A stretch of 64,000 nt of DNA from NCBI RefSeq assembly GCF_900452415.1, contig NZ_UGNX01000001.1:3224001-3288000 (forward strand), written 5' to 3'. A program made the position numbers and the translations under genes. This stretch comes from Legionella cincinnatiensis. Lineage in GTDB: Bacteria; Pseudomonadota; Gammaproteobacteria; Legionellales; Legionellaceae. Every line of letters begins with the position of its first letter. Position 1 is the stretch's first letter. Shown here piece after piece: positions 18,725 through 27,963 of the stretch. The notes beneath the pieces were generated by a model. That model was not told the DNA's origin and did not search any database. It worked only from the letters and a program-made list of their open reading frames with translations.

Positions 18725-19633
18725 TTAACCATGAAATCGATCGTTTGCACTGATTGGTTTTGCATGCTTTTTGATATACTCAATAATTTTTCCAGCAATA
18801 TTAATTCCCGTAGCTTTTTCTACACCCTCAAGACCTGGTGATGAATTAATTTCTAAAACTAAAGGGCCATGATTAGAGCGAATTAAATCAACACCTGCCA
18901 CTTTTAATCCCATAGTTTTTGCAGCTCTAATAGCAATAGTTCTTTCTTGTGGGGATAATTTCACTTTAACAGCAGTACCTCCCTGATGCACATTTGCTCG
19001 AAACTCACCCTCTTTTGCTTGTCGCTTTACAGCAGCAACAATCTTCTCGCCAACAACAAAACAACGAATATCAACTCCACGCGATTCTTCAATAAACTCT
19101 TGTACTAAAATATTGGCACGCATTTCTTTAAAAGCATTAATAATGCTCACCGCGGATTGATGACTGTCCGCTAAAATCACTCCTTTCCCTTGAGTTCCCT
19201 CTAACAATTTGATCACTAAGGGTGCACCACCAACCATCCGAACCAAATCTTCAGTATCATCAGGAGACTGCGCGAAACTAGTCAATGGCATAGGAATTCC
19301 TTTACGAGCCAATAACTGGAGTGAACGAAGTTTATCTCGGGAGCGTGAAATGGCAATCGACTCATTTAAAGTATACATACCCATAGTTTCCATATGGCGC
19401 AATACTGCCGTACCATAATATGTATTTGATGTACCAATTCGTGGAATTACAGCATCAAAATGAGGTAAAGGAGCTCCTCCTCTGTAATGAACTTTTGGAC
19501 AGGAAGCGGCAACATTCATATAACAATATAATGGATTTATAAAACTTATCTCATGGCCAGCAGCTTCACCCTCAGCTTTCAGACGCTTGTGAGAATACAA
19601 ATGTGGGTTCGTAGCCAATATCGCAATTTTCAT
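18725..19633 (-). CDS. rimK: ATP-grasp ribosomal protein S6--L-glutamate ligase (RimK)
   Basis: Adds glutamate residues to the C-terminus of ribosomal protein S6, or a related ATP-grasp ligation. The sequence aligns with E. coli RimK from end to end: MKIAIL start, [17 protein letters not shown] ([13 protein letters not shown]), YPLNES-like ([16 protein letters not shown]), the ATP-grasp loop [16 protein letters not shown], and the metal site [12 protein letters not shown]. The length of 302 residues is normal. AAGGA lies upstream at wide spacing. It follows the SCO gene on the same strand after about 160 bases and may have its own promoter. Confidence 0.95.
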   Translation of the reverse strand: MKIAILATNPHLYSHKRLKAEGEAAGHEISFINPLYCYMNVAASCPKVHYRGGAPLPHFDAVIPRIGTSNTYYGTAVLRHMETMGMYTLNESIAISRSRDKLRSLQLLARKGIPMPLTSFAQSPDDTEDLVRMVGGAPLVIKLLEGTQGKGVILADSHQSAVSIINAFKEMRANILVQEFIEESRGVDIRCFVVGEKIVAAVKRQAKEGEFRANVHQGGTAVKVKLSPQERTIAIRAAKTMGLKVAGVDLIRSNHGPLVLEINSSPGLEGVEKATGINIAGKIIEYIKKHAKPISANDRFHG

Positions 19634-19794
19634 GAAACACGCATTCCTTAACTATTTCTTATTTTTGTTATTTTAAAAGTTCTTAATGAGTCAAAAAAAC
19701 TTGTTTATAAATGATTCATATAAATAAAGCCTAGCCTAAAAAAACTAAAATCACATCGGGATTTAATAAAAAATTTGCATTAAAAAATTCTTAA

Positions 19795-20436
19795 TTAAGA
19801 TACCAATAATAGATAATCTCTTGCTAAAAGATCGGCATGATGTGGTGTAGTAAAAAATGCATTGAGTTCTCCTTGAGGATTAAATAACATCAATGCTCCA
19901 CTATGCTGCATATCATAATTTTTAGAATCATTGTTCGCTTCAATTACTTTTGTATAAGCAATACCCATTTCTCGAGTCATCGATTTAATCGATTCGTCAT
20001 CTCCACGTGCACCATAAAAATCAGGATGAAAAGAGGTTACGTAATTGCCCAGTTTTTGTTGACTATCACGTTCTGGATCAATGGATATCATAACTATCCG
20101 TGGTAAAGTCTTAACCCCTTTTTCCTCAAGGATACGATACATCTTAGCTAACTCAGCCATAGTTGTTGGGCAAACATAGCCGCAATTAGTGAAACCAAAA
20201 AATATTAAAGTCCATTTACCCTGTAAGCTATTATTATCAAAAGTATTGTTATCAATTCCTGTCAGATTAAATTTATTGACTTGTCTTGGGTGTTCAAGAT
20301 AAGTACCATTGAATTTGCTAACATCAATTTTCTTTTTAAAATGAATATGTTGTCCTACAAATATTCCCGAAAATAACCCTGCAAGAGCCAGCAAAATAAC
20401 TACAGTAAAAGTAACACCCTTAATTTTTAAACTCAT
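19795..20436 (-). CDS. SCO1/SenC-type copper chaperone for cytochrome c oxidase
   Basis: Delivers copper to the CuA site of cytochrome oxidase subunit II from the periplasmic face. An N-terminal TM anchor (about 8-28) precedes a thioredoxin-like domain. The copper ligands are visible: Cys85 and Cys89 in CGYVC, and His178 in MQHSG. Length 213. It closes the assembly operon of SURF1, SCO-like, ctaA and ctaB, 83 bases after ctaB. Confidence 0.92.
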   Translation of the reverse strand: MSLKIKGVTFTVVILLALAGLFSGIFVGQHIHFKKKIDVSKFNGTYLEHPRQVNKFNLTGIDNNTFDNNSLQGKWTLIFFGFTNCGYVCPTTMAELAKMYRILEEKGVKTLPRIVMISIDPERDSQQKLGNYVTSFHPDFYGARGDDESIKSMTREMGIAYTKVIEANNDSKNYDMQHSGALMLFNPQGELNAFFTTPHHADLLARDYLLLVS

Positions 20437-20519
20437 TTTTCCCCCTTTAAAGGAACATACATGAAATAAGTCGCCTAAAAACTCAACATCCTATAATGGA
20501 ACTATTTCATACATATTTC

Positions 20520-21407
20520 TTATAAGTAATGATCAATCAATAAAAAGACAAACAGCAGCATCAAATAAACTATTGAAAATCTAAATGTTTGCATCGCAAT
20601 AACGGGCTTATCCGTATGATATAATTGATACGCCCAGAATAAGAAACGCGCACCCAAGACTAAAGCACCTATCAGATAAAATAAGCCACTCATCCCTATA
20701 ACAAAAGGTAATACGCTTACTACCACTAATAAAATGGTATATAAATAAATATTCAATTTAGTAAATTGGATACCATGGGTTACGGGTAGCATAGGAATTT
20801 GCGCATGTTGATATTCTTCATAGCGATAAATCGCTAAAGCCCAGAAATGAGGCGGTGTCCAAATAAAGATAATTAATACCAACAACAACGCTTGTGGATC
20901 CAATTGATTGGTCACGGAAGTCCAACCTAATAATGGTGGGGCAGCACCAGCTAATCCCCCTATCACTATGTTTTGTGGGGTTGCTCGCTTTAAATAACCT
21001 GTATAAATACCAGCATATCCAATCAAAGTGATAAAAGTGAGTAATGCAGTTAAGCCATTTACAAAAACTACTAAAACAGTTAGCCCAATTGTACCCATGA
21101 TTAAAGCAAACCATAAAGCCTGATGCACTGAAACTTGGCCGCTCGCTACAGGCCTTTTTTTCGTTCGGGCCATAATGGCATCGATTCGCTTATCAACAAG
21201 ATGATTAATTGCCGCAGCACTACTCGCACATAACCCAATGCCTAGCAAAGAAGCACTCAACAGAAAAAGATTCACCCATCCTGGTGTGGCAAGATACATA
21301 CCAACGACTACAGTCAAGAGCATCAGTAACACAACACGGGGCTTACATAACTCAATATAATTACGCCAAACGGATGATGTAGATTGCACTATAGGATTAA
21401 CATGCAT
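20520..21407 (-). CDS. ctaB: Protoheme IX farnesyltransferase (heme O synthase)
   Basis: A UbiA-family membrane prenyltransferase that makes heme O from heme B and farnesyl diphosphate. Hydrophobicity suggests about eight or nine TM helices over 295 residues. The prenyl-diphosphate site [19 protein letters not shown] (NxxxD-type motif) follows SSAAAI, and a second motif, [17 protein letters not shown], is also visible. It overlaps the end of ctaA by 11 bases and so is coupled to the next enzyme in heme A synthesis. Confidence 0.95.
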   Translation of the reverse strand: MHVNPIVQSTSSVWRNYIELCKPRVVLLMLLTVVVGMYLATPGWVNLFLLSASLLGIGLCASSAAAINHLVDKRIDAIMARTKKRPVASGQVSVHQALWFALIMGTIGLTVLVVFVNGLTALLTFITLIGYAGIYTGYLKRATPQNIVIGGLAGAAPPLLGWTSVTNQLDPQALLLVLIIFIWTPPHFWALAIYRYEEYQHAQIPMLPVTHGIQFTKLNIYLYTILLVVVSVLPFVIGMSGLFYLIGALVLGARFLFWAYQLYHTDKPVIAMQTFRFSIVYLMLLFVFLLIDHYL

Positions 21408-22401
21408 CGTTCTGCCCCTTACGCGTAAAGTGCAATGTGCTAAATAGCGCAGCTAACAATAAAGCCGCAACCCCATTATGAGCTACAGCTACCGTAATTG
21501 GAAGTAAATAAATCACATTAAGAATCCCTAAAGTAAACTGGATTAATACCAATAAAAACACCACTACAGCTGCTGTTTTAAGATAATTAAAACGGCTTTT
21601 CAATAGAATAAAAAAGGAAAGTATCATCACATAAACAGCGGTTATCATTGCACCTAATCGGTGAATAAATTGGATGGTCGCTCGTACATCATGTTCAAGT
21701 AACCCACCTTGATAATTCGCTCCTACTGGAGAAAATAAATTAAAACCCTGGGCAAAATGCAAATCAGGCCACCAAGCTCCATTACATGTTGGAAAACCTA
21801 TACATGAAATTCCTGCATAATTAGCACTAACCCAACCACCTAAGGCAATTTGTATCAAAACAATGAGGACTCCTAAACGTATCCAAGGACGCCATTGCGG
21901 TAAATCTTGACCACTTAATGAGCTGATTTGAAGGCGAAATCGACTTAAACAAGCAACAATTAACATCCCTCCGAGAAGATGTCCCATGACTACCACAGGC
22001 AAGAGTTTTAAAGTTACAGTCCACATACCTAAAACTGCTTGAAAAATAACTAAAATTAATAAAGCAACAGGTAAATGCCAAGGTAAATGACCGCCGTGGG
22101 AACGTTTACGTAAAACATAAAAACCGATAAAAAAAATCAATAACGCTAATGTACCCGCAACATAACGATGAGCCATCTCAGTCCAAGCTTTTCGAGTCTC
22201 AATAGGAATTTGTGGATATTGAGTTTGTGCAGCCTGCAATTTTTCCTTAGCACTGGGAAGAACCATCTGTCCGTAGCAACCTGGCCAATCTGGGCAACCT
22301 AAACCTGCATCCGTGAGTCGAGTATAAGCACCTAACATGACTACACATAAAGATAAAAGTACGGCGCAGGTTACTACGTAGCGTAATAGTTTATTTTGCA
22401 T
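21397..22401 (-). CDS. ctaA: Heme A synthase (COX15/CtaA)
   Basis: Oxidises the C8 methyl of heme O to give heme A for aa3-type oxidases. It has eight predicted TM helices in 334 residues. Family landmarks include [22 protein letters not shown] near the N-terminus (Cys pair of the first loop), the heme-ligand His regions HRYVAG and [15 protein letters not shown] in the second Cys loop, and IHRLGA. It overlaps both neighbours (11 bases each side), indicating tight co-translation. Confidence 0.95.
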   Translation of the reverse strand: MQNKLLRYVVTCAVLLSLCVVMLGAYTRLTDAGLGCPDWPGCYGQMVLPSAKEKLQAAQTQYPQIPIETRKAWTEMAHRYVAGTLALLIFFIGFYVLRKRSHGGHLPWHLPVALLILVIFQAVLGMWTVTLKLLPVVVMGHLLGGMLIVACLSRFRLQISSLSGQDLPQWRPWIRLGVLIVLIQIALGGWVSANYAGISCIGFPTCNGAWWPDLHFAQGFNLFSPVGANYQGGLLEHDVRATIQFIHRLGAMITAVYVMILSFFILLKSRFNYLKTAAVVVFLLVLIQFTLGILNVIYLLPITVAVAHNGVAALLLAALFSTLHFTRKGQNDAC

Positions 22402-22954
22402 TAGATTTATCGCCCTTGTTTTCTGTTGTATTGAGCAACAACTTTAAATCCTTATATACATCATCAGGATTAACCTGTGGTGAATAACTGAGAATCAAAT
22501 AATTATTGGGATCCGCTAAAAAAATTTTTGCCTTGGAAAACAATGCTCCTTTGGCATGAATTTCGGCTGCAGATAATTTCGTCATCTGAAAATCTATTTC
22601 TCTTAACAAAGATTGTTGTTCTTGAGACAATGCGGGTGACTTATTACTAAGAATCAACCATTGATCAACCTGATATAATTTACGTCCCAAAGCCAAACGT
22701 ATCTTAGCTAAAACCTCTAGTTGTTGCATGCATGCTTTATCACAAACACTTGGGTTCCAAAAAATGATACGCCACTTTGCTGCCTCTTTGAAAGAATTCA
22801 ATGCTACGGGTGGACTCAATAAAGTTCCTTTATTAATTGTTGCAGTACCTAACCAGGAAGGATGTTTATAAAACATCAAAGCTGCTATTCCGGGAGTTGC
22901 AAATATTAGAACAAGCAATAATAAAATATAATACTTAGAAATTTGTTTTTTCAT
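22391..22954 (-). CDS. Membrane-anchored SCO/thioredoxin-like oxidase assembly protein, unnamed
   Basis: 187 residues with one N-terminal TM segment (about 8-28) and a periplasmic domain. It lies between SURF1 and ctaA, overlapping both. The segment IIFWNPSVCDKACMQQL holds a CX3C pair (Cys71, Cys75) at the position of the SCO copper motif, but I see no equivalent of the SCO histidine. The family is common in cytochrome oxidase clusters of gammaproteobacteria, where it is usually left as hypothetical. A copper or thiol role in CuA assembly is inferred from the motif and neighbours only. Confidence 0.75.
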   Translation of the reverse strand: MKKQISKYYILLLLVLIFATPGIAALMFYKHPSWLGTATINKGTLLSPPVALNSFKEAAKWRIIFWNPSVCDKACMQQLEVLAKIRLALGRKLYQVDQWLILSNKSPALSQEQQSLLREIDFQMTKLSAAEIHAKGALFSKAKIFLADPNNYLILSYSPQVNPDDVYKDLKLLLNTTENKGDKSNAK

Positions 22955-23669
22955 TTTTTTTCTTCAGATTTAATGCTACAAATATAATCAGGACAACCAA
23001 TGCCATAACAAACCACTGCAAAGCATAGGCTAAATGCCTCTGTGGAGGCATAGATACAGTCGCCCATTCACGCACAAATCCATTTGCATCTTGTTTGTCG
23101 AGGCGAATAATAAACGGAGAGACCGTTTTTTGCAAAACTTGGCTCATCAATTGTGTATCCAAGCGTTCAAGGATAACTACTTTATTTCCCTTCTTTTCTA
23201 AAGAAGGTCCTAAAACCCATTGATTTTTACTTGGAAAATATACAGAACCCTGTAATGTCAAAAAACCATGTGGAGTTATAATATTAGGAAAAATTCGGCG
23301 ACTTAATTCCCCCGCAACCCAGCCTCTATCAACCATGATGATTGAACCATCGAGAAGCTCCAAAGGCGACAATACATTATAACCAAATTGATGTTGATGA
23401 TGTTGGTTATCTAATAAAAATATCTGCGGCAAATAATTCCCTTTCAGTATAATACGCTCGTATTGTAAGGGTTGTTTTTGACTTTTAGTCCAAAAAAGAG
23501 GCTTTTGCAGTTCTTGTGTTTTTTGTGCCACAATCATCTTCCTTTTTTCATCTGCACGTTGAATTTGCCAAAAACCAAGGCGAACAAATAATGAAAAAAA
23601 CAAAAGGGTGAGAATTAGCATCAACCAAGTTGGGGTGAAACGAAATTTAAAACAGGTTAAACTAGGCAT
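22935..23669 (-). CDS. SURF1-family cytochrome oxidase assembly protein
   Basis: Assists heme A insertion into oxidase subunit I. Two TM helices bracket a periplasmic domain: TM1 at about 12-32 with LGFWQIQRADEK directly after it, and TM2 at about 215-238 in HLAYALQWFVMALVV, both typical of the family. WVAGELSRR is another landmark. Length 244. It is the first gene of the assembly operon; its end overlaps the next gene by 20 bases. Confidence 0.92.
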   Translation of the reverse strand: MPSLTCFKFRFTPTWLMLILTLLFFSLFVRLGFWQIQRADEKRKMIVAQKTQELQKPLFWTKSQKQPLQYERIILKGNYLPQIFLLDNQHHQHQFGYNVLSPLELLDGSIIMVDRGWVAGELSRRIFPNIITPHGFLTLQGSVYFPSKNQWVLGPSLEKKGNKVVILERLDTQLMSQVLQKTVSPFIIRLDKQDANGFVREWATVSMPPQRHLAYALQWFVMALVVLIIFVALNLKKKNEKTNF

Positions 23670-23729
23670 GGTTCATCAATTGTTTAAATGTTGGCCATAA
23701 TCTGACGGCAATTTTCAGGAGTATAACAA

Positions 23730-23933
23730 ATGATCACTAAAATTATCATCATCTTGGCCATGATTATTATCGCTGGTTCATTAGCAAGTGGACTTATTTT
23801 CCTCATTCGTGACTCCGGAAACTCCAAACGCACAGTCAGAGCACTGACCATTAGAATAAGTATTTCTATTAGTTTATTTATATTTTTATTAATTGCTTTT
23901 AAACTGGGATTAATTAAACCCCATGGCATTTAA
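23730..23933 (+). CDS. Twin-transmembrane protein (DUF2909-like)
   Basis: 67 residues that are almost all membrane: TM1 at about 4-26, a short charged turn (RDSGNSKRTVRA) and TM2 at about 44-62. Small twin-TM proteins of the DUF2909 family are typical neighbours of SURF1 and cytochrome oxidase genes, and this one diverges from SURF1 by 60 bases. Function unknown; a link to oxidase assembly is contextual. Confidence 0.8.
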   Translation: MITKIIIILAMIIIAGSLASGLIFLIRDSGNSKRTVRALTIRISISISLFIFLLIAFKLGLIKPHGI

Positions 23934-23948
23934 ATTTAAGGATTTATT

Positions 23949-24395
23949 ATGCGTATATTATTCATCAGTTTTATATTTCTTTGTCACGGCCTCCATGCAG
24001 ATACTATAAAAAATTACATGAATATTGCCGATAATATTCCCCAGATGGAAATTAAAGCAGATCCACAAGCCCAAGCTTGGGCTCGCTCAGCGCGACATGT
24101 TCTAACCATAACCTGTGAAAGTATTGCAGAAACAATGCTTCAAGCAAATGAAATTGCTAAAAATCAGGGTAATCCTATTTTTTGTCTCCCTAAAAGCGTG
24201 GAGCTTAATGCAACCACTCTATGTCAACTGCTGCAGAAAACTTATAAAGACATGTCAAGTCAACAAAGTGATAAAGATTCGATGACCGTATCACAAGTAG
24301 CTTGGCTAGGCGCAAGTAAAAGCTATCCTTGTCAACCAAACACTGCAGCTAAAAATGAAATGACCCATGTCTCTACAGCATTGGGACAATCTTAG
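23949..24395 (+). CDS. Small exported protein, possibly Rap1a/Tai-like
   Basis: 148 residues with a short signal peptide (about 1-17, ending HGLHA). The mature part has the spacing of the Rap1a/Tai fold: a central Cys (TITCES), an FCLP segment about 30 residues later, CQLLQKTY, and a late SYPCQPN. Those proteins include immunity factors against type VI amidases, but the resemblance is weak and no effector gene is nearby. It follows the DUF2909 gene by 15 bases and may be co-transcribed. Confidence 0.5.
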   Translation: MRILFISFIFLCHGLHADTIKNYMNIADNIPQMEIKADPQAQAWARSARHVLTITCESIAETMLQANEIAKNQGNPIFCLPKSVELNATTLCQLLQKTYKDMSSQQSDKDSMTVSQVAWLGASKSYPCQPNTAAKNEMTHVSTALGQS

Positions 24396-24430
24396 CAGCT
24401 ATAAGGCTACTCCATTATTGTGAAAATTTA

Positions 24431-24479
24431 TGTGTTTACAATTCACCTGCAGGCGCTGTACAACCAAATTGTAAACACA
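24431..24479. promoter_or_regulatory. Perfect 13-bp inverted repeat before the DEAD-box helicase gene
   Basis: TGTGTTTACAATT and AATTGTAAACACA around a 23-base centre. It lies after the exported-protein gene and about 200 bases before deaD, upstream of the TATAAT at 24623. It could be an operator for a dimeric regulator or a hairpin; no T tract follows. Confidence 0.5.
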
Positions 24480-24686
24480 CCCTATTTAAAGTGAACGTTG
24501 TAACTCTGGATAACAAAAATCTGGGAATTTCATGGAAAATCCTTTCCTGAGTATCGTTACAGTGTTGCCCAAATAACGTCATCAGCTAAAAATATAGTGC
24601 TTTTTCCTGTTTATTTTGTTATTATAATGTTCAAATTTTATATCACCTTGCCTTTTTAGGCTACGTTTTACTCAATCAGGATTTTT

Positions 24687-26393
24687 ATGTCTCAAGAAAT
24701 CACCAGCTTTGCTGCCTTTAATTTTTCTGATGCCTTAAATAGAGCATTAGAGGATATGAAGTTTACTACTCCTTCGCCGATCCAAGCACAAACCATTCCT
24801 TTACTGTTAGAAGGGCGAGATGCGATTGCTCTTGCACAAACAGGAACCGGTAAAACTGCTGCATTTGCATTACCAATTTTGCAAAATTTATCTCCATCTG
24901 TGCATGGAACTCAAGCTTTAATTTTAGCACCTACACGCGAATTAGCGATTCAAGTTGCAGAGCAATTTGAATTATTAAGTGCTAATCAGCGCAGTATCAC
25001 CGTTGCAGTTTTATGTGGTGGTCAAGAATATGGCCGTCAATTGAAGCAATTACGAGCCGGGGCTCAGATAGTAGTTGGGACTCCAGGACGTATTTTAGAT
25101 CATCTCGATAAGGGAACTTTGCATTTAGATAATTTATGTACTTTTATTCTTGATGAAGCAGATGAAATGTTGCGTATGGGGTTTATTGAAGATATTGAAA
25201 CCATCATGTCTAAATTACCCGAAAAAAAACAAATAGGTTTATTTTCTGCAACCATGCCCTATCGTATACGGCAAATTGCTAACACTTATTTGCATAATCC
25301 AGTATCGATTGAAATACGAGCAGAAACTGCCACTGTCAAAAGTATTGAACAACGCTTCTTATTTGCATCAGGACATCAAAAATCTGAGGCATTATTACGA
25401 GTATTAGCAGTAGAAGAATATCAGGGCGTTATTGTATTTGTACGAACTAAAAGCAGTACTGAAGAAGTAGCAGAGGTATTACAGCAACAAGGACTGCGCG
25501 CTATGGCCATACATGGTGACATTACCCAAGCGCTACGTGAACGAATTATTGCCCAATTTAGACAAGGAGCAATTGATATCTTAGTTGCTACAGATGTTGC
25601 TGCACGTGGTTTAGATGTGGAGCGAGTCACTCATGTGATTAATTATGACTTACCCCATGATAATGAAACTTATGTTCATCGCATTGGAAGAACAGGAAGA
25701 GCTGGACGTTCAGGAGTCGCGGTACTCTTTGTAACACCTAAAGAAGGTCGACTTATCACAAGTATCGAGCGGCATACTCGTCAGCGTATTACTAAAGTAG
25801 CTGTGCCCACAGACCATATGATCCATGTGACACGTCAACAACGTTTCATGGCGAATATTACTGCACGTTTAGAACATGAACACTTAATTTCATATAAACG
25901 GATTATTGAAGAATACATCAAAGAGAATAATGCTTCCGCAGTCGATGTTGCTGCTGCGATTGCCTTATTACTACATAAAGATATGCCATGGCAAAAAGAG
26001 CAGACCCTACCTAAAGAATCACGTCCAATAAAAGAAGGCCGTGCCGAACGCAATGGTAAATTCGAACGTTCATTTTCGCGTTTCGACGAACGAAAAAGTT
26101 TTGCTTCGGATAAGAAAAGTTCCAAAGAAAACCGTAAAAAATCGGGTGACATAGAACAAGATTTGTTCCGTCTTGATGTGGGTAAAGTTCACGGCGTAAA
26201 ACCAGGAAATATTGTTGGCGCTATTGCTAATGAAGCAGGCCTACAAAGTAAGCATATTACCGGTCTTAAAATTCTTGATGATCATTCTATTGTACGCCTT
26301 CCAAAAGGTATGCCTAAAGAAATCATGAGTGGTTTAACCAAAGCCTGGGTTTGCGGACGTCAATTAAAATTAACTTTAATTAATAATGCTTGA
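24687..26393 (+). CDS. deaD: DEAD-box ATP-dependent RNA helicase (CsdA/DeaD type)
   Basis: Unwinds RNA during ribosome assembly and mRNA turnover, especially in the cold. Helicase motifs appear in order: Q motif (FTTPSPIQAQTIP), I (AQTGTGKT), Ia (PTRELA), Ib (TPGR), II (DEAD, about 157-160), III (SAT), IV (VIVFVRTK), V (ATDVAARGLDV) and VI (HRIGRTGRAGR). After a charged linker (about 440-490), residues 495-565 form a DbpA/CsdA-type RNA-binding domain (DVGKVHGVKPGNIVGAI). At 568 residues it is a little shorter than E. coli DeaD (629). A TATAAT at 24623 and CAGGA before the ATG are the visible expression signals. Confidence 0.95.
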   Translation: MSQEITSFAAFNFSDALNRALEDMKFTTPSPIQAQTIPLLLEGRDAIALAQTGTGKTAAFALPILQNLSPSVHGTQALILAPTRELAIQVAEQFELLSANQRSITVAVLCGGQEYGRQLKQLRAGAQIVVGTPGRILDHLDKGTLHLDNLCTFILDEADEMLRMGFIEDIETIMSKLPEKKQIGLFSATMPYRIRQIANTYLHNPVSIEIRAETATVKSIEQRFLFASGHQKSEALLRVLAVEEYQGVIVFVRTKSSTEEVAEVLQQQGLRAMAIHGDITQALRERIIAQFRQGAIDILVATDVAARGLDVERVTHVINYDLPHDNETYVHRIGRTGRAGRSGVAVLFVTPKEGRLITSIERHTRQRITKVAVPTDHMIHVTRQQRFMANITARLEHEHLISYKRIIEEYIKENNASAVDVAAAIALLLHKDMPWQKEQTLPKESRPIKEGRAERNGKFERSFSRFDERKSFASDKKSSKENRKKSGDIEQDLFRLDVGKVHGVKPGNIVGAIANEAGLQSKHITGLKILDDHSIVRLPKGMPKEIMSGLTKAWVCGRQLKLTLINNA

Positions 26394-26490
26394 TTTAGTA
26401 GTCCAGACTCACGCCACCCTCTTCAAAAGAGAGTATCTATTGAAGGCGGGTTGTAAGATGAAATTTCTAGCAAGATTTGTTGCTTTTTAG

Positions 26491-26550
26491 ACCTTCCTCT
26501 GTTGCGGAAGGTGGCGTTTGGGAAAGCGCCTCCCTCTGCAACAGCAGAGA
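26491..26550. repeat. Imperfect palindrome downstream of deaD
   Basis: CTCTGTTGCGGAAGGTGGCG is matched by an inverted arm ending GCAACAGCAGAG. Shorter stems (ACCTTCC/GGAAGGT, CTCTGC/GCAGAG) lie within it. A related CCCTCTGCGACAGTAGAGGG hairpin occurs at 51275. This may be a small REP-like family or the terminator region. The rest of the gap 26394-26888 holds only the plaA promoter candidate. Confidence 0.4.
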
Positions 26551-26747
26551 GTGATGTTTGCTAATTGCCTCTCTCTATACATCGTCTATATTAAAATAAC
26601 TTCGTTTTTTATATCCAACTATTTTATTGAGTTTGTCCATCAAATAAGCATAATTTTATCTTCTTTAGTGATCCAGATAATAAGCAATTTCATGTAACAT
26701 TATGATAAATAATTAAAAATTTTATATTCCATGTTGAAGTAAAAAAA

Positions 26748-26777
26748 TTGCTTATCAATGATTTTTCATAATATAAT
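26748..26777 (+). promoter_or_regulatory. Candidate promoter of plaA
   Basis: TTGCTT (26748-26753), an 18-base spacer and TATAAT (26772-26777), followed by a leader of about 105 bases. Confidence 0.45.
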
Positions 26778-26888
26778 GCCGGTGTTTTTGTTTTTAAAAC
26801 AATCAAATAAACTCTTCAAAATCAGTGCAGGAGTCAGTCATAGTTATTAAAGGCTACTGCTTTTTTAGGATTAAGATTAAGGGTATTC

Positions 26889-27812
26889 ATGAGACTGTTA
26901 GCAACTATAAGTGCTTTTTTATTTTCTGGGATTATTTCGGCAACACCTCTTCATAATATCGTTATATTTGGAGATAGCTTATCTGATAATGGCAATTTGT
27001 ATGAGTTTATGAAAAAACAAATCCCACAATCCCCTCCCTATTATGAGGGTCGTTTTTCTAATGGGCCGGTCTGGATTGAACATGTGATTGCCTCTTATTT
27101 TCCTGAAAATCCTAGCGCTCATTTATTTGATTATGCGTTCGGAGGTGCTGGTGTTTCTGAAGAGGAAGGAGCCGATGATGTATTATTTACTTTAAGAAGA
27201 GAGGTTAATAATTATTTATTGGCGCATAATGATAAAGCCAGTGAAGACAGCCTTTTTGTAGTATGGATAGGTGCTAATAATTATCTTGGATTGCCTTCTG
27301 AAGTTGAAAAAACACTACATGATGTTAATCTCGGAATTACACGTAGTTTACAACGCTTAGTAGAAAAAGGTGCGAAGCATATCCTGGTAGTAAATTTGCC
27401 CGATTTGGGTCGCACTCCTGCTGCGATTGAATTTGACACTATAGATGAGATGACCTACTTTGCAAAACAACACAATCATATCTTAAGTCAATCAATTGAT
27501 AGTTTTAAAGAGGCATATCCCGATGTAGAATGGCTCTATTATGATCTGCATCAAGCTTTTGAAGACGTCATAGACCGTCCACAAGACTATGGCTTTACTA
27601 ATATCACCAACACTTGTGTTCAATTTGATGAAAATATCACTAAAACGTCAGTCTTAAAAATGACCGCCGCAGCTAAACCTCAAATGAAAGAAGATACTTG
27701 TACCGGTTATTTATTTTTTGATTTGGTACATCCCACTGGATTAGCACATAAAATTCTAGCGGAAAAGGCAAGATTGATGTTGGATCAACAGGGTGTCGTG
27801 TTTTCAGATTAA
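26889..27812 (+). CDS. plaA: Secreted GDSL lysophospholipase A / acyltransferase (PlaA type)
   Basis: A GDSL hydrolase that acts on lysophospholipids outside the cell. A signal peptide (about 1-18) is followed by block I FGDSLSDNG with the nucleophile Ser30, block III GANNYLG, and block V DLVHPTG with the catalytic Asp/His pair. Two cysteines near the C-terminal half (NTCVQ and EDTCTG) flank a short loop like the disulfide loop processed in PlaA and PlaC. The 307-residue length and overall sequence resemble L. pneumophila PlaA, a type II secretion substrate. Confidence 0.88.
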   Translation: MRLLATISAFLFSGIISATPLHNIVIFGDSLSDNGNLYEFMKKQIPQSPPYYEGRFSNGPVWIEHVIASYFPENPSAHLFDYAFGGAGVSEEEGADDVLFTLRREVNNYLLAHNDKASEDSLFVVWIGANNYLGLPSEVEKTLHDVNLGITRSLQRLVEKGAKHILVVNLPDLGRTPAAIEFDTIDEMTYFAKQHNHILSQSIDSFKEAYPDVEWLYYDLHQAFEDVIDRPQDYGFTNITNTCVQFDENITKTSVLKMTAAAKPQMKEDTCTGYLFFDLVHPTGLAHKILAEKARLMLDQQGVVFSD

Positions 27813-27831
27813 ATTTAAACCACCACTTAGT

Positions 27832-27907
27832 AGCCCGCCATTAGGCAAAGCCGTAATTAGGGGATGTGGCATAAAATTCCCCGATTACAACTGCGTCTAA
27901 TCCGGGC
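27832..27907. repeat. Inverted pair of REP units behind plaA
   Basis: The left unit (27832-27870, AGCCCGCCATTAGGCAAAGC...) and right unit (27877-27907, ...TGCGTCTAATCCGGGC) are in opposite orientation and can pair into a long hairpin. Each matches a unit flanking the RAYT relic (7264 and 7921). Lying just after the stop it may also end transcription. Confidence 0.65.
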
Positions 27908-27963
27908 GTACTTAAGTTGACGATTTTTATAAATTTATTCCAGTAGCAATCTGTTAGGATGAT

